Source: Streptomyces sp. cf386 (GTDB lineage Bacteria > Actinomycetota > Actinomycetes > Streptomycetales > Streptomycetaceae). Taken from it: 64,000 nt of DNA. Made by a program: the position numbers and the translations under genes. The notes beneath the pieces are model-generated. The model did no database searches. It had not been told where the DNA came from and saw only the letters and a program-made list of their open reading frames with translations. Where the stretch lies: the NCBI RefSeq assembly GCF_900103585.1, contig NZ_FNHV01000007.1, forward strand, positions 62,001-126,000, written 5' to 3'. Position 1 is the first letter of the stretch, and the number at the start of each line of letters is the position of its first letter. Shown here in pieces: positions 9,445 through 18,220 of this stretch.

Positions 9445-9993
9445 TCACGCGGGGTCGATCTCCCGCAGCAGACCCGTCTTCACGTCGAAGACGAAGCCCC
9501 GCACGTCGTTGGTGTGCAGCAGGAACGGCGAGGTGCGCACACGCTGCATCGACTGCCGTACGTCCTGGTCGACGTCCCGGAAGGCCTCCACCGCCCAGGC
9601 GGGACGCTGGCCGACCTCCATCTCCAGGTCGGTGCGGAAGTCCTCGGTGATCGCCTCCAGGCCGCAGCCGGTGTGGTGGATCAGGACGATGCTGCGGGTG
9701 CCCAGCTTGCGCTGGCTGATGGTGAGCGAGCGGATCACGTCGTCGGTGACGACGCCGCCCGCGTTGCGGATCGTGTGGCAGTCGCCGAGATCCAGGCCGA
9801 GCGCCGCGTGCAGGTCGAGACGGGCGTCCATGCAGGCGACGACGGCGACGTGCAGCACGGGGCGGGCGTCCATGCCGGGGTCGGTGAAGGCGGCTGCGTA
9901 GCGCTCGTTCGCCTCGACGAGACGGTCCGTGACCGTGCCGCGGTGGGCTATCGCACTCTCCGGACCAGCGGGAACCGATGCAGAAGTCGTCAT
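9445..9993 (-). CDS. Beta-class carbonic anhydrase
   Basis: 182 aa if ATG 9993 is used (MTTSASVPAG); ATG 9999 and ATG 10056 are in-frame alternatives and none has a strong ribosome site. Zinc ligands and the catalytic dyad are visible: CMDARLDLHAALGL (Cys plus Asp-Arg) and IHHTGCGLEA (His-x2-Cys). The motif HTIRNAGGVVTDDVIRSL matches the small beta-carbonic anhydrases of actinobacteria. It interconverts CO2 and bicarbonate in the cytoplasm. Monocistronic, between two divergently arranged operons. Confidence 0.88.
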   Translation of the reverse strand: MTTSASVPAGPESAIAHRGTVTDRLVEANERYAAAFTDPGMDARPVLHVAVVACMDARLDLHAALGLDLGDCHTIRNAGGVVTDDVIRSLTISQRKLGTRSIVLIHHTGCGLEAITEDFRTDLEMEVGQRPAWAVEAFRDVDQDVRQSMQRVRTSPFLLHTNDVRGFVFDVKTGLLREIDPA

Positions 9994-10169
9994 ACCCATG
10001 ACGGTACTGGTCACGCCCGAACCGGTCCCGTTGTGAGAGGGGACAAAGAACGCCATCAGGCCTTGTTGTGAGCTAACCCACAGGGGTGGCGTGAGTGCGC
10101 CCATACGAGCGATTTCGCGCACCTCGCGGCTTCGTCCGAACCCGAATCGGCGACGCGCAGGCCGGTTGA

Positions 10170-10197
10170 TTGACCGCGCGACACGGTGGACTAAAGT
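10170..10197 (+). promoter_or_regulatory. Candidate sigma70-type promoter of the dcw cluster
   Basis: TTGACC (10170-10175), a 16-base spacer and TAAAGT (10192-10197) match the principal sigma-factor consensus. It is the best promoter-like sequence in the gene-free region before rsmH. Transcription start would be near 10204. Confidence 0.5.
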
Positions 10198-10412
10198 GAC
10201 GCGAAGCGGGAGGGGCGGCTCTCCCTGCTGGACTGTTTTTCCCGGAGACCCCGGCGATTTTCCGGAGATCTCCCCGCGTGCGCGGCGCGTACGTACGGCT
10301 CGGCCTCCTCCCGCTCCCGGTCGGCTGACGCTCTCGGCGCCGGCAGGCCTCCCCTTCACGAGCGGGCGGGGACCCGGCGGTGCGTACGGCCTGCCGGATC
10401 TGAGAGGGCCCC
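10198..10412 (+). other. Long gene-free leader upstream of rsmH
   Basis: About 210 bases between the candidate promoter and the TTG start of rsmH carry no plausible gene. The stretch is locally palindromic (GGGAG...CTCCC near 10208-10226; GGAGATCTCC near 10264-10273). I see no mraZ gene and no riboswitch I recognise. Confidence 0.4.
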
Positions 10413-11369
10413 TTGAGCCAGAGTCGACATGTCCCGGTGATGCTCCAGCGGTGCCTGGACCTGTTGGCCCCCGCCCTTGAGCGGCCCGGAGCGGTGGTCG
10501 TCGACTGCACGCTCGGGCTCGGCGGCCACAGCGAGGCGCTCCTTCGGCAGTTCCCCGAGGCCCGGCTCGTCGCCCTCGACCGGGACAAGGAGGCCCTGCG
10601 CCTGTCCGGCGAGCGGCTCGCGCCCTACGGCGAGCGCGCCAACCTCGTGCACGCCGTCTACGACGAACTCCCGGACGTCCTGGAAAGGCTCGGCATCGCG
10701 CGCGTGCAGGGCGTCCTGTTCGACCTCGGCGTCTCCTCCATGCAACTCGACGAGGCCGACCGCGGCTTCGCCTACGCCCAGGACGCCCCCCTCGACATGC
10801 GCATGGACCAGACGACCGGCGTCAGCGCCGCCGAGGTCCTCAACACCTACCCGGCCGGTGAGCTGGTCCGGATCCTGCGCGCGTACGGCGAGGAGAAGCA
10901 GGCCAAGCGGATCGTGGGCGCGATCGTGCGCGAGCGGGAGAAGGAGCCGTTCAGCAACAGCGCGCGGCTCGTCGAGCTGATCCGGGACGCGCTGCCGCAG
11001 GCCGCCAAGCGCACTGGCGGCAATCCGGCCAAGCGCACCTTCCAGGCGCTGCGCATCGAGGTCAACGGCGAGCTCTCCGTCCTGGAGCGGGCGATCCCGG
11101 CCGCCGTTCAGGCCCTCGACGTCGGCGGGCGGATCGCCGTCCTGTCGTACCACTCGCTGGAGGACCGGCTGGTCAAGCAGGTGTTCGCGGCCGGCGCCGC
11201 CAACACCGCCCCGCCCGGGCTGCCCGTCGTCCCCGAGCGCTACCAGCCCCGGCTCAAGCTGCTGACGCGCGGTGCCGAACTTCCCACCGAGGAAGAGGTC
11301 GCCGAGAACCGGCGCGCGGCACCTGCGCGCCTGCGCGGCGCCGAGCGCATCAGGGAGTCCATCGAATGA
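10413..11369 (+). CDS. rsmH: 16S rRNA (cytosine-1402-N4) methyltransferase
   Basis: 318 aa from TTG 10413 (MSQSRHVPVMLQRCLDLL). The RsmH/MraW signature is complete: HVPVML at the N-terminus, VVDCTLGLGGHSEALL (SAM loop), VQGVLFDLGVSSMQLDEADRGFAY, PLDMRMD, NPAKRTFQALRIEVNGEL and VLSYHSLEDRLVKQVF. It N4-methylates C1402 of 16S rRNA in the decoding centre. As in many bacteria it opens the dcw cluster, but here without mraZ in front. Confidence 0.97.
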   Translation: MSQSRHVPVMLQRCLDLLAPALERPGAVVVDCTLGLGGHSEALLRQFPEARLVALDRDKEALRLSGERLAPYGERANLVHAVYDELPDVLERLGIARVQGVLFDLGVSSMQLDEADRGFAYAQDAPLDMRMDQTTGVSAAEVLNTYPAGELVRILRAYGEEKQAKRIVGAIVREREKEPFSNSARLVELIRDALPQAAKRTGGNPAKRTFQALRIEVNGELSVLERAIPAAVQALDVGGRIAVLSYHSLEDRLVKQVFAAGAANTAPPGLPVVPERYQPRLKLLTRGAELPTEEEVAENRRAAPARLRGAERIRESIE

Positions 11370-11400
11370 GGGGCGTGAGGCAGGGGCGGGCGTCCGGGTC

Positions 11401-11442
11401 CAGGATCCAAACCGACGAGTTCAGGATTCAAACCGATGAGTT
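11401..11442. repeat. 21-bp tandem repeat, two copies, between rsmH and ftsL
   Basis: Units 11401-11421 and 11422-11442 (CAGGATCCAAACCGACGAGT type) are 19/21 identical, differing by two C/T changes. The repeat fills most of the 99-base rsmH-ftsL gap, upstream of the ftsL ribosome site. Confidence 0.7.
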
Positions 11443-11468
11443 GGAGAACCGGACCCGGGGGAGCGTGA

Positions 11469-12068
11469 GTGAGTAGGAAACCCGAACTGAGGGGGCGTGC
11501 CGCCCGGCTGGCGCGCCTCATTCCCGCAGGGCGCGCGCGGGCCGCCCGCACCCCCTTCGTCCTCCTGGTCGTCCTCCTCCTCGGCGGCGGCCTCATCGGG
11601 CTCCTCGTGCTGAACTCCGCCCTCAGCGAAGGCGCGTTCAGGCTCGACGACCTGAAGAAGGAGACGAAGGCCCTCACCGACGAGGAGCAGTCCCTCCAGC
11701 GGGACATCGACGCCTACTCCGCCCCCGACGCCCTCCAGCGCCGCGCCAACGAACTCGGCATGGTCCCCGGCGGCGACCCCGCCTTCCTCGACCCCGACGG
11801 CACGGTGAAGGGCTTCCCCAGCCCAGCGCCCGCCGGCCGGACCTCCGCGTACATGCCCCTCGTCCTGGCCCCCGAGCCCCTCGTCAGCGAGCCCACGGTG
11901 GCGCCGACGACCGGCGCGACGCCCGTCCCCGGGGTCACTCCCGTCACGCCTCAGTACGCGTCCCCCGAGGCTCCGCCCGCCACGCCGCAGTACGCGCCGC
12001 CGGCCCAGCAGTCCAACCCGTTCGGCCAGTCCACCCAGTTGTCCGCGTATCCGACCCCCGGCAGGTGA
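11469..12068 (+). CDS. ftsL: FtsL-like septum protein
   Basis: 199 aa from GTG 11469; a GTG four bases earlier hits a stop, which decides the start. A basic N-terminus is followed by one TM helix (residues about 28-50, FVLLVVLLLGGGLIGLLVL) and a short coiled coil (DDLKKETKALTDEEQSLQRDI). A motif RRANELGMVPGGDPAFLDPDG, as in actinobacterial FtsL, follows, then a Pro/Thr-rich extracytoplasmic tail. Bitopic divisome protein that should act with FtsQ and DivIC. It overlaps ftsI by 4 bases (GTGA). Confidence 0.85.
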   Translation: MSRKPELRGRAARLARLIPAGRARAARTPFVLLVVLLLGGGLIGLLVLNSALSEGAFRLDDLKKETKALTDEEQSLQRDIDAYSAPDALQRRANELGMVPGGDPAFLDPDGTVKGFPSPAPAGRTSAYMPLVLAPEPLVSEPTVAPTTGATPVPGVTPVTPQYASPEAPPATPQYAPPAQQSNPFGQSTQLSAYPTPGR

Positions 12069-14032
12069 CGGAAGTGTCCGACAGGGAAGCGCCGCGCCGT
12101 CGCGTGCCCGGACCCGCGAAGCCCGCCCGTTCCGGCGGCGCCCAGCGACGCCCGGGTTCCGGCTCCCGCCCCGCCCGCCGCCCGGCACCGCCCCGCGCCG
12201 GGGCCGTCCGCCTCATCCGGCTCGGCAGCCCTCGCCCCCGGCTGCGCATGGTCAGCCTGGCCCTGACCCTCGTCCTGCTCGCCTTCGTCGTACGGCTGCT
12301 GCAGGTGCAGGGCGTCGACGCGAGCACCTACGCCGCCAAGGCCGAGAAGAACCGGTACGTCGGCTACACCCTGGCCGCCGTGCGCGGGGGCATCACCGAC
12401 CGCAACGGCGTGGCGCTGGCGACCAGCGTGGACGCGTACGACATCACGGCCGACCCCACCCTGTTCAGCCGCGAGCAGCTGAAGATCGACGACGGCCCCG
12501 AGCAGGCGGCCGCCCTCCTCGCGCCGATCCTCAACCAGGACCAGGCCGCGATCGTCAAAAAGCTCCGGCCGGCGAACAAGAACCTGCGCTACACCCTGCT
12601 GGCGAGCCGGCAGACCCCGCAGGTCTGGAAGCAGATCAAGGATCTGAAGACCGCGCTGGCCACCAAGTCCGAGAGCGACAAGAGCACCGTCAACGTCCTC
12701 GCGGGCGTCCTCTCGGTCGCGAGCAGCAAGCGCGTGTACCCGAACGGCGACCTCGCCGCCGGGATACTGGGCTGGGTCAACTCCGACGGCAAGGGCGGCG
12801 GCGGCGTCGAGCAGCAGCTGAACAAGGAGCTGGAGGGCAAGGACGGCGAGATCCGCTACGCCCAGTCCGGCGGCCGCCAGGTGCCCACCGTCGGCTCCAC
12901 CGAGACACCCGCCGTGCCCGGCAGCGACGTCGAGCTCACCATCGACCGCGACATCCAGTGGGCCGCGCAGAACGCGATCAGCCAGCAGGTGGCGAAGTCC
13001 AAGGCCGACCGCGGCTATGTGATCGTCCAGGACACCACCACCGGCGAGATCCTCGCGATGGCCAACGCGCCCGGCTTCGACCCGAACGACCTCTCCGAGG
13101 CCAGCGCCGCGAACCTGGGCAACGCGGCGGTCCAGGACGCCTACGAGCCCGGCTCCACCGCGAAGGTCATCTCGATGGCCGCCGTACTGGAGGAGGAGGT
13201 GGCCGCGCCCGGCACGCATGTCGTCGTGCCCAACCGGCTGCACCGGGGCGACCGGCTCTTCAAGGACGACATCGACCACCCGACCTGGTACCTGACGCTC
13301 AACGGCGTGCTCGCCAAGTCCAGCAACATCGGCACCATCCTGGCCACCGGCCAGCTGGGCAAGACGCAGAAGCAGTCCAACCAGGTCCTCTACAACTACC
13401 TGCGCAAGTTCGGCTTCGGCAGTTACACCGGGCTCGGCTACCCGGGCGAGACTCCGGGGATCCTCGCCGCCCCGGGCACCTGGTCGACCTCGCAGCAGTA
13501 CACGATTCCTTTCGGCCAGGGCGTGTCCATCAACGCGATGCAGGCGGCCTCCGTCTACTCGACGATCGCCAACGGCGGCGTCCGCGTCGATCCCAAGCTC
13601 GTGCGTGGCACCACCGGACCCGACGGGCAGTTCACCGCCGCCTCCAAGCCCAAGAAGACCAGGGTCATCAGCGAGAAGACGGCGAAGACCCTCGCCCAGA
13701 TGCTGGAGTCGGTCGTGGACGACAAGGAGGGCACCGGCACCAAGGCGCGCATCCCCGGCTACCGGGTCGCGGGCAAGACGGGTACGGCGAACCGCGTGGA
13801 TCCGGCCACCGGCAGGTACCGCGGCTACACGTCGTCGTTCGCCGGCTTCGCGCCCGCCGACAAGCCCCGTGTCACGGTTTACTGCGCGATCCAGAACGCC
13901 ACCGCGGGCAACTACTTCGGCGGCCAGATCTGTGGGCCCATCTACAAGAAGGTCATGGAGTTCGCGCTGAAGACCCTCCAGGTCCCGCCGACCGGGGCCA
14001 AACCGGCGAAGCTCCCGGTCGCCTACAACTGA
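12065..14032 (+). CDS. ftsI: Septal peptidoglycan transpeptidase FtsI (PBP3)
   Basis: 655 aa from GTG 12065. An Arg/Pro-rich cytoplasmic tail (about 60 aa) and a single TM helix (MVSLALTLVLLAFVVRLLQV) are followed by the PBP dimerisation domain (RGGITDRNGVALATSVDAYD). The transpeptidase domain has SxxK in PGSTAKVIS, SxN in LAKSSNIGT and KTG in AGKTGTANRV. Class B PBP that cross-links septal peptidoglycan with FtsW. No PASTA domains are present. Confidence 0.95.
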   Translation: MTEVSDREAPRRRVPGPAKPARSGGAQRRPGSGSRPARRPAPPRAGAVRLIRLGSPRPRLRMVSLALTLVLLAFVVRLLQVQGVDASTYAAKAEKNRYVGYTLAAVRGGITDRNGVALATSVDAYDITADPTLFSREQLKIDDGPEQAAALLAPILNQDQAAIVKKLRPANKNLRYTLLASRQTPQVWKQIKDLKTALATKSESDKSTVNVLAGVLSVASSKRVYPNGDLAAGILGWVNSDGKGGGGVEQQLNKELEGKDGEIRYAQSGGRQVPTVGSTETPAVPGSDVELTIDRDIQWAAQNAISQQVAKSKADRGYVIVQDTTTGEILAMANAPGFDPNDLSEASAANLGNAAVQDAYEPGSTAKVISMAAVLEEEVAAPGTHVVVPNRLHRGDRLFKDDIDHPTWYLTLNGVLAKSSNIGTILATGQLGKTQKQSNQVLYNYLRKFGFGSYTGLGYPGETPGILAAPGTWSTSQQYTIPFGQGVSINAMQAASVYSTIANGGVRVDPKLVRGTTGPDGQFTAASKPKKTRVISEKTAKTLAQMLESVVDDKEGTGTKARIPGYRVAGKTGTANRVDPATGRYRGYTSSFAGFAPADKPRVTVYCAIQNATAGNYFGGQICGPIYKKVMEFALKTLQVPPTGAKPAKLPVAYN

Positions 14033-14068
14033 CCCCCTGATCAGCACCGAGCAGCCAGGAACCACCTC

Positions 14069-15730
14069 GTGACAACGATCACTCCCGACTCCGGAAACCA
14101 GGGCGCCCCAAGGCCCTCACTTCGCTCCCAGGCGGGTGCGCCGGGTACGCTCACCGCCGTGCCACACGCTGATCAGTCCCAAACCACCCAGAAGGGGCAT
14201 CCCGTGACGTATCCGGGACCGCCCAGGCCGGCGCAGGTCTCCGCCACACCCCTCGCGGAACTTGCCGATCAGCTGGGTGTCCCCGCACCGGAACAGGCGA
14301 AGGCCGCCGAGGTCACGGGCATCACCCATGACTCGCGCGCCGTCCGCCCCGGCGACCTGTACGCCGCCCTCCCGGGCGCCCGCCTGCACGGCGCCGACTT
14401 CGTCACCCAGGCCGCCGGCCTCGGCGCGGCGGCCGTGCTGACCGACCCGACCGGCGCCGAGCGCGCCGCCGCGACCGGTCTCCCGGTCCTGGTCGTCGAG
14501 GATCCGCGCGGCCGGATGGGCGAACTCGCGGCCACGATCTACGGCCACCCCGGCCACGAGCTGCTGCAGATCGGCATCACCGGCACCTCCGGCAAGACCA
14601 CCACCGCGTACCTCGTCGAGGGCGGCCTCAAGAGCGCTCGTACCACCGGCCTCATCGGCACCGTCGAGATGCGCGTCGGCGACGAGCGCATCAAGTCCGA
14701 GCGCACCACCCCGGAGGCCACCGACCTCCAGGCCCTGTTCGCCGTCATGCGCGAACGCGGCGTCGAGGCGGTCGCCATGGAGGTCTCCAGCCACGCGCTG
14801 GTCCTCGGCCGTGTCGACGGCTGTGTCTTCGACATCGCCGCCTTCACCAACCTCAGCCCGGAACACATGGAGTTCCACTCCGACATGGAGGACTACTTCC
14901 GGGCCAAGGCGCAGCTGTTCACGCCGAAACGCAGCAAACTCGGCGTGGTCAACGTCGACGACGAGTACGGCCGCCGCCTCGCCAAGGAGGCCACCGTCCC
15001 GGTCGTCACCTACTCCGCCGAGGGGCACCCCGACGCCGACTGGCGCGCCGAGGACGTCGAGGTCGGGCAGCTGGACTCCACGTTCACCGTCATCGGCCCC
15101 AAGGGCGAGCGGATCAGCGCCAAGTCCCCGCTGCCGGGCCCCTTCAACGTGGCGAACACCCTCGCCGCCATCACCGCCCTGGCCGCCGCCGGCCTCGACG
15201 CCCAGGCGGCCGCCGACGGCATCGCCGCCGTGCCGGGCGTGCCGGGCCGCCTGGAGCGCGTGGACGCCGGGCAGCCGTATCTCGCGGTCGTGGACTACGC
15301 CCACAAGACCGACGCCGTCGAATCGGTGCTCAAGGCCCTCCGCAAGGTCACCGAGGGCCGCCTGCACGTCGTGCTCGGCTGCGGCGGGGACCGTGACGTC
15401 ACCAAGCGCGTGCCGATGGGCGCCGCCGCGGCCCGGTTCGCCGACACCGCCGTACTGACCTCCGACAACCCCCGCTCCGAGGACCCCCTCGCGATTCTCG
15501 CAACCATGCTCCAGGGCGCGGCGTCCGTGCCAGTACACGAGCGTGGCGAGGTCCAGGTCTTCGAGGACCGGGCCGCCGCGATCGCCGCAGCCGTCGCCCG
15601 CGCCGAGCCCGGCGACACCGTGCTGGTCGCGGGCAAGGGGCATGAGCAGGGCCAGGACATCGCCGGAGTGGTCCGTCCCTTCGACGACCGCCAGGTGCTT
15701 CGCGAAGCTATCCAGAAGACCCAGGGATGA
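14069..15730 (+). CDS. murE: UDP-MurNAc-Ala-Glu:diaminopimelate ligase MurE
   Basis: 553 aa if GTG 14069 is the start. GTG 14204 (MTYPGPPRPAQ) is a strong alternative: it has AAGGGG in front, and the 45 codons before it use unusually many A/T third bases. Mur ligase order: N-terminal domain with HDSRAVRPGDLYAALPG, ATP site GITGTSGKTTTAYLVEGGL, central SERTTPEATDLQALF, and C-terminal domain with the DAP-binding motif TSDNPRSEDP and VLVAGKGHEQGQ. Adds diaminopimelate as third residue of the stem peptide; in Streptomyces this is the LL isomer. Confidence 0.95.
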   Translation: MTTITPDSGNQGAPRPSLRSQAGAPGTLTAVPHADQSQTTQKGHPVTYPGPPRPAQVSATPLAELADQLGVPAPEQAKAAEVTGITHDSRAVRPGDLYAALPGARLHGADFVTQAAGLGAAAVLTDPTGAERAAATGLPVLVVEDPRGRMGELAATIYGHPGHELLQIGITGTSGKTTTAYLVEGGLKSARTTGLIGTVEMRVGDERIKSERTTPEATDLQALFAVMRERGVEAVAMEVSSHALVLGRVDGCVFDIAAFTNLSPEHMEFHSDMEDYFRAKAQLFTPKRSKLGVVNVDDEYGRRLAKEATVPVVTYSAEGHPDADWRAEDVEVGQLDSTFTVIGPKGERISAKSPLPGPFNVANTLAAITALAAAGLDAQAAADGIAAVPGVPGRLERVDAGQPYLAVVDYAHKTDAVESVLKALRKVTEGRLHVVLGCGGDRDVTKRVPMGAAAARFADTAVLTSDNPRSEDPLAILATMLQGAASVPVHERGEVQVFEDRAAAIAAAVARAEPGDTVLVAGKGHEQGQDIAGVVRPFDDRQVLREAIQKTQG

Positions 15731-15734
15731 ACTT

Positions 15735-17150
15735 GTGATCGCCCTCTCTCTCGCCGAGATCGCAGAAGTCGTCGGCGGGCAGACGCACGACATACCGGAT
15801 CCGGCCGTCCAGGTCACCGGACCCGTCGTCCGGGACTCCCGTGAAGTGGAGCCCGGCACTCTCTTCGCCGCCTTCGTCGGCGAGCGCGTGGACGGCCACG
15901 ACTACGCGGCCGCGGTGGTCGAAGCGGGCGCCGTCGCCGTCCTGGCGTCCCGCCCCGTCGGCGTACCCGCCATCGTCGTGGCCGACGTCCAGAAGGCCCT
16001 CGGCGCCCTCGCCCGTCATGTCGTACGACGGCTCGGCGCGACCCTCGTCGCCCTGACCGGCTCGGCGGGCAAGACCAGCACCAAGGACCTGATCGCCCAG
16101 GTGCTCCAGCGCAAGGCGCCCACCGTGTGGACGCCGGGCTCGCTCAACAACGAGATCGGGCTGCCGCTCACCGCCCTCAGCGCCACCGAGGAGACCAGGT
16201 TCCTGGTCCTGGAGATGGGCGCCCGCGGCATCGGCCACATCCGCTACCTCGCCGATCTGACGCCCCCGAAGATCGGCCTCGTGCTCAACGTCGGCACCGC
16301 CCACATCGGCGAGTTCGGCGGCCGCGAGCAGATCGCGCAGGCCAAGGGCGAGCTCGTCGAGAGTCTGCCGTCGGCCGAGGACGACGGCGCCGCGATCCTC
16401 AACGCCGACGATCCCCTCGTACGGGCCATGGCGTCCCGTACGAAGGCGAAGGTGATCCTTTTCGGAGAGTCAGGCGAAGCGGACGTACGCGCCGAGAACG
16501 TGAGACTCACGGACAGCGGACAGCCTGCTTTCACTCTCCACACACCCTCCGGTGCAAGCGATGTGACCATGCGCCTGTACGGTGAGCACCACGTGTCGAA
16601 CGCGCTCGCCGCGGCCGCCGTCGCCCATGAGCTGGGCATGTCCGCAGACGAGATCGCCACCGCGCTCTCCGAGGCGGGCTCCCTCTCCCGCTGGCGTATG
16701 GAGGTCACCGAGCGCCCGGACGGCGTGACAGTCGTCAACGACGCCTACAACGCGAACCCCGAGTCCATGCGGGCCGCTCTGCGTGCTCTTGCGGCCATGG
16801 GCAAGGGGCGTCGCACGTGGGCGGTGCTCGGCAAGATGGCCGAGCTCGGGGACGAGGCGCTCGCCGAGCACGACGCGGTCGGACGGCTCGCCGTCCGGCT
16901 CAATGTCGGCAAGCTCGTCGCGGTCGGGGGCAGGGAAGCGTCCTGGCTGCAACTGGGCGCATATAACGAGGGTTCGTGGGGTGAGGAGTCGGTGCACGTG
17001 TCCGACGCACAGGCGGCGGTCGACCTGTTGCGCAGCGAGTTGCGCCCGGGGGACGTCGTGCTCGTGAAGGCGTCCCGTTCGGTCGGTCTGGAGAGCATCG
17101 CCGAGGCGCTGCTCGCGGGCGGCACCGAGGGTGAGGTTGCCGCCCGATGA
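15735..17150 (+). CDS. murF: UDP-MurNAc-tripeptide:D-Ala-D-Ala ligase MurF
   Basis: 471 aa from GTG 15735 (MIALSLAEIAEVVGGQTHD), 5 bases after the murE stop; the upstream open frame lies inside murE. N-terminal VVRDSREVEPGTLFAAFVGE, ATP loop ALTGSAGKTSTKDLIAQVL, VLEMGARGIGHIRYLADLT, LNVGTAHIGEFGGREQIAQAKGELVE, and C-terminal VNDAYNANPESMRAALRAL. It adds D-Ala-D-Ala to the nucleotide precursor in the cytoplasm. It overlaps mraY by 4 bases (ATGA). Confidence 0.96.
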   Translation: MIALSLAEIAEVVGGQTHDIPDPAVQVTGPVVRDSREVEPGTLFAAFVGERVDGHDYAAAVVEAGAVAVLASRPVGVPAIVVADVQKALGALARHVVRRLGATLVALTGSAGKTSTKDLIAQVLQRKAPTVWTPGSLNNEIGLPLTALSATEETRFLVLEMGARGIGHIRYLADLTPPKIGLVLNVGTAHIGEFGGREQIAQAKGELVESLPSAEDDGAAILNADDPLVRAMASRTKAKVILFGESGEADVRAENVRLTDSGQPAFTLHTPSGASDVTMRLYGEHHVSNALAAAAVAHELGMSADEIATALSEAGSLSRWRMEVTERPDGVTVVNDAYNANPESMRAALRALAAMGKGRRTWAVLGKMAELGDEALAEHDAVGRLAVRLNVGKLVAVGGREASWLQLGAYNEGSWGEESVHVSDAQAAVDLLRSELRPGDVVLVKASRSVGLESIAEALLAGGTEGEVAAR

Positions 17151-18220
17151 TGAATCAGATCCTGTTCTCAGGAGTCATTGGCCTCTTCCTGACCCTGATC
17201 GGCACTCCGCTGCTGATCAAGCTGCTGGCCCGCAAGGGCTACGGCCAGTACATCCGGGACGACGGCCCGCGTGAGCACCACGCCAAGCGCGGTACGCCGA
17301 CCATGGGTGGTATCGCCTTCATCCTGGCGACGATCGCCGCGTACTTCCTGTCCAAGCTGATCACCGGCAAGCCGCCGACGTTCTCCGGTGTCCTGGTGCT
17401 CGGCCTGATGGCCGGCATGGGTCTGGTCGGCTTCCTGGACGACTACATCAAGATCGTCAAGCGTCGTTCGCTGGGTCTGCGGGCCAAGGCCAAGATGGCC
17501 GGCCAGCTCTTCGGCGGTATCGCCTTCGCGGTGCTCTCGCTTCAGTTCGCGGACAACCGCGGAAACACCCCGGCCTCCACCAAGCTCTCCTTCGTGCAGG
17601 ACTTCGGCTGGTCCATCGGCCCGGTGCTGTTCGTCATCTGGGCGCTGTTCATGATCCTCGCCATGTCGAACGGCGTGAACCTGACGGACGGTCTGGACGG
17701 CCTCGCCACCGGCGCCTCCGTGCTGGTCTTCGGCGCGTACACGTTCATCGGCGTCTGGCAGTTCCAGGAGTCCTGCGCCAACGCCCAGACGCTCGCCAAC
17801 CCGGGCGCCTGTTACGAGGTGCGAGATCCACTCGACCTCGCCGTCGTCTCCTCCGCGCTGATGGGCGCCTGCCTCGGCTTCCTGTGGTGGAACACGTCGC
17901 CCGCCAAGATCTTCATGGGCGACACCGGTTCGCTGGCCCTCGGCGGCGCGCTCGCGGGTCTGGCGATCTGCTCCCGCACCGAGTTCCTGCTCGCCATCCT
18001 CGGCGGCCTGTTCGTCCTGATCACCATGTCGGTGGTCATCCAGGTCGGCTCCTTCCGGCTCACCGGGAAGCGGGTCTTCCGGATGGCGCCACTCCAGCAC
18101 CACTTCGAACTCAAAGGCTGGTCAGAAGTACTCGTCGTGGTCCGCTTCTGGATCATTCAGGGCATCTGTGTGATCGTCGGACTGGGCCTCTTCTACGCGG
18201 GATGGGCAGCGGACAAGTGA
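17147..18220 (+). CDS. mraY: Phospho-MurNAc-pentapeptide translocase MraY
   Basis: 357 aa with about ten TM helices. Signature motifs: REHHAKRGTPTMGGIAFI, GFLDDYIKIVKRRSLGLRAK (catalytic DD pair), SNGVNLTDGLDGLATG, FMGDTGSLALGGALAGLAI, and the C-terminal MAPLQHHFELKGWSE. Transfers phospho-MurNAc-pentapeptide to undecaprenyl phosphate, giving lipid I at the inner face of the membrane. Stop overlaps the murD start. Confidence 0.97.
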   Translation: MMNQILFSGVIGLFLTLIGTPLLIKLLARKGYGQYIRDDGPREHHAKRGTPTMGGIAFILATIAAYFLSKLITGKPPTFSGVLVLGLMAGMGLVGFLDDYIKIVKRRSLGLRAKAKMAGQLFGGIAFAVLSLQFADNRGNTPASTKLSFVQDFGWSIGPVLFVIWALFMILAMSNGVNLTDGLDGLATGASVLVFGAYTFIGVWQFQESCANAQTLANPGACYEVRDPLDLAVVSSALMGACLGFLWWNTSPAKIFMGDTGSLALGGALAGLAICSRTEFLLAILGGLFVLITMSVVIQVGSFRLTGKRVFRMAPLQHHFELKGWSEVLVVVRFWIIQGICVIVGLGLFYAGWAADK

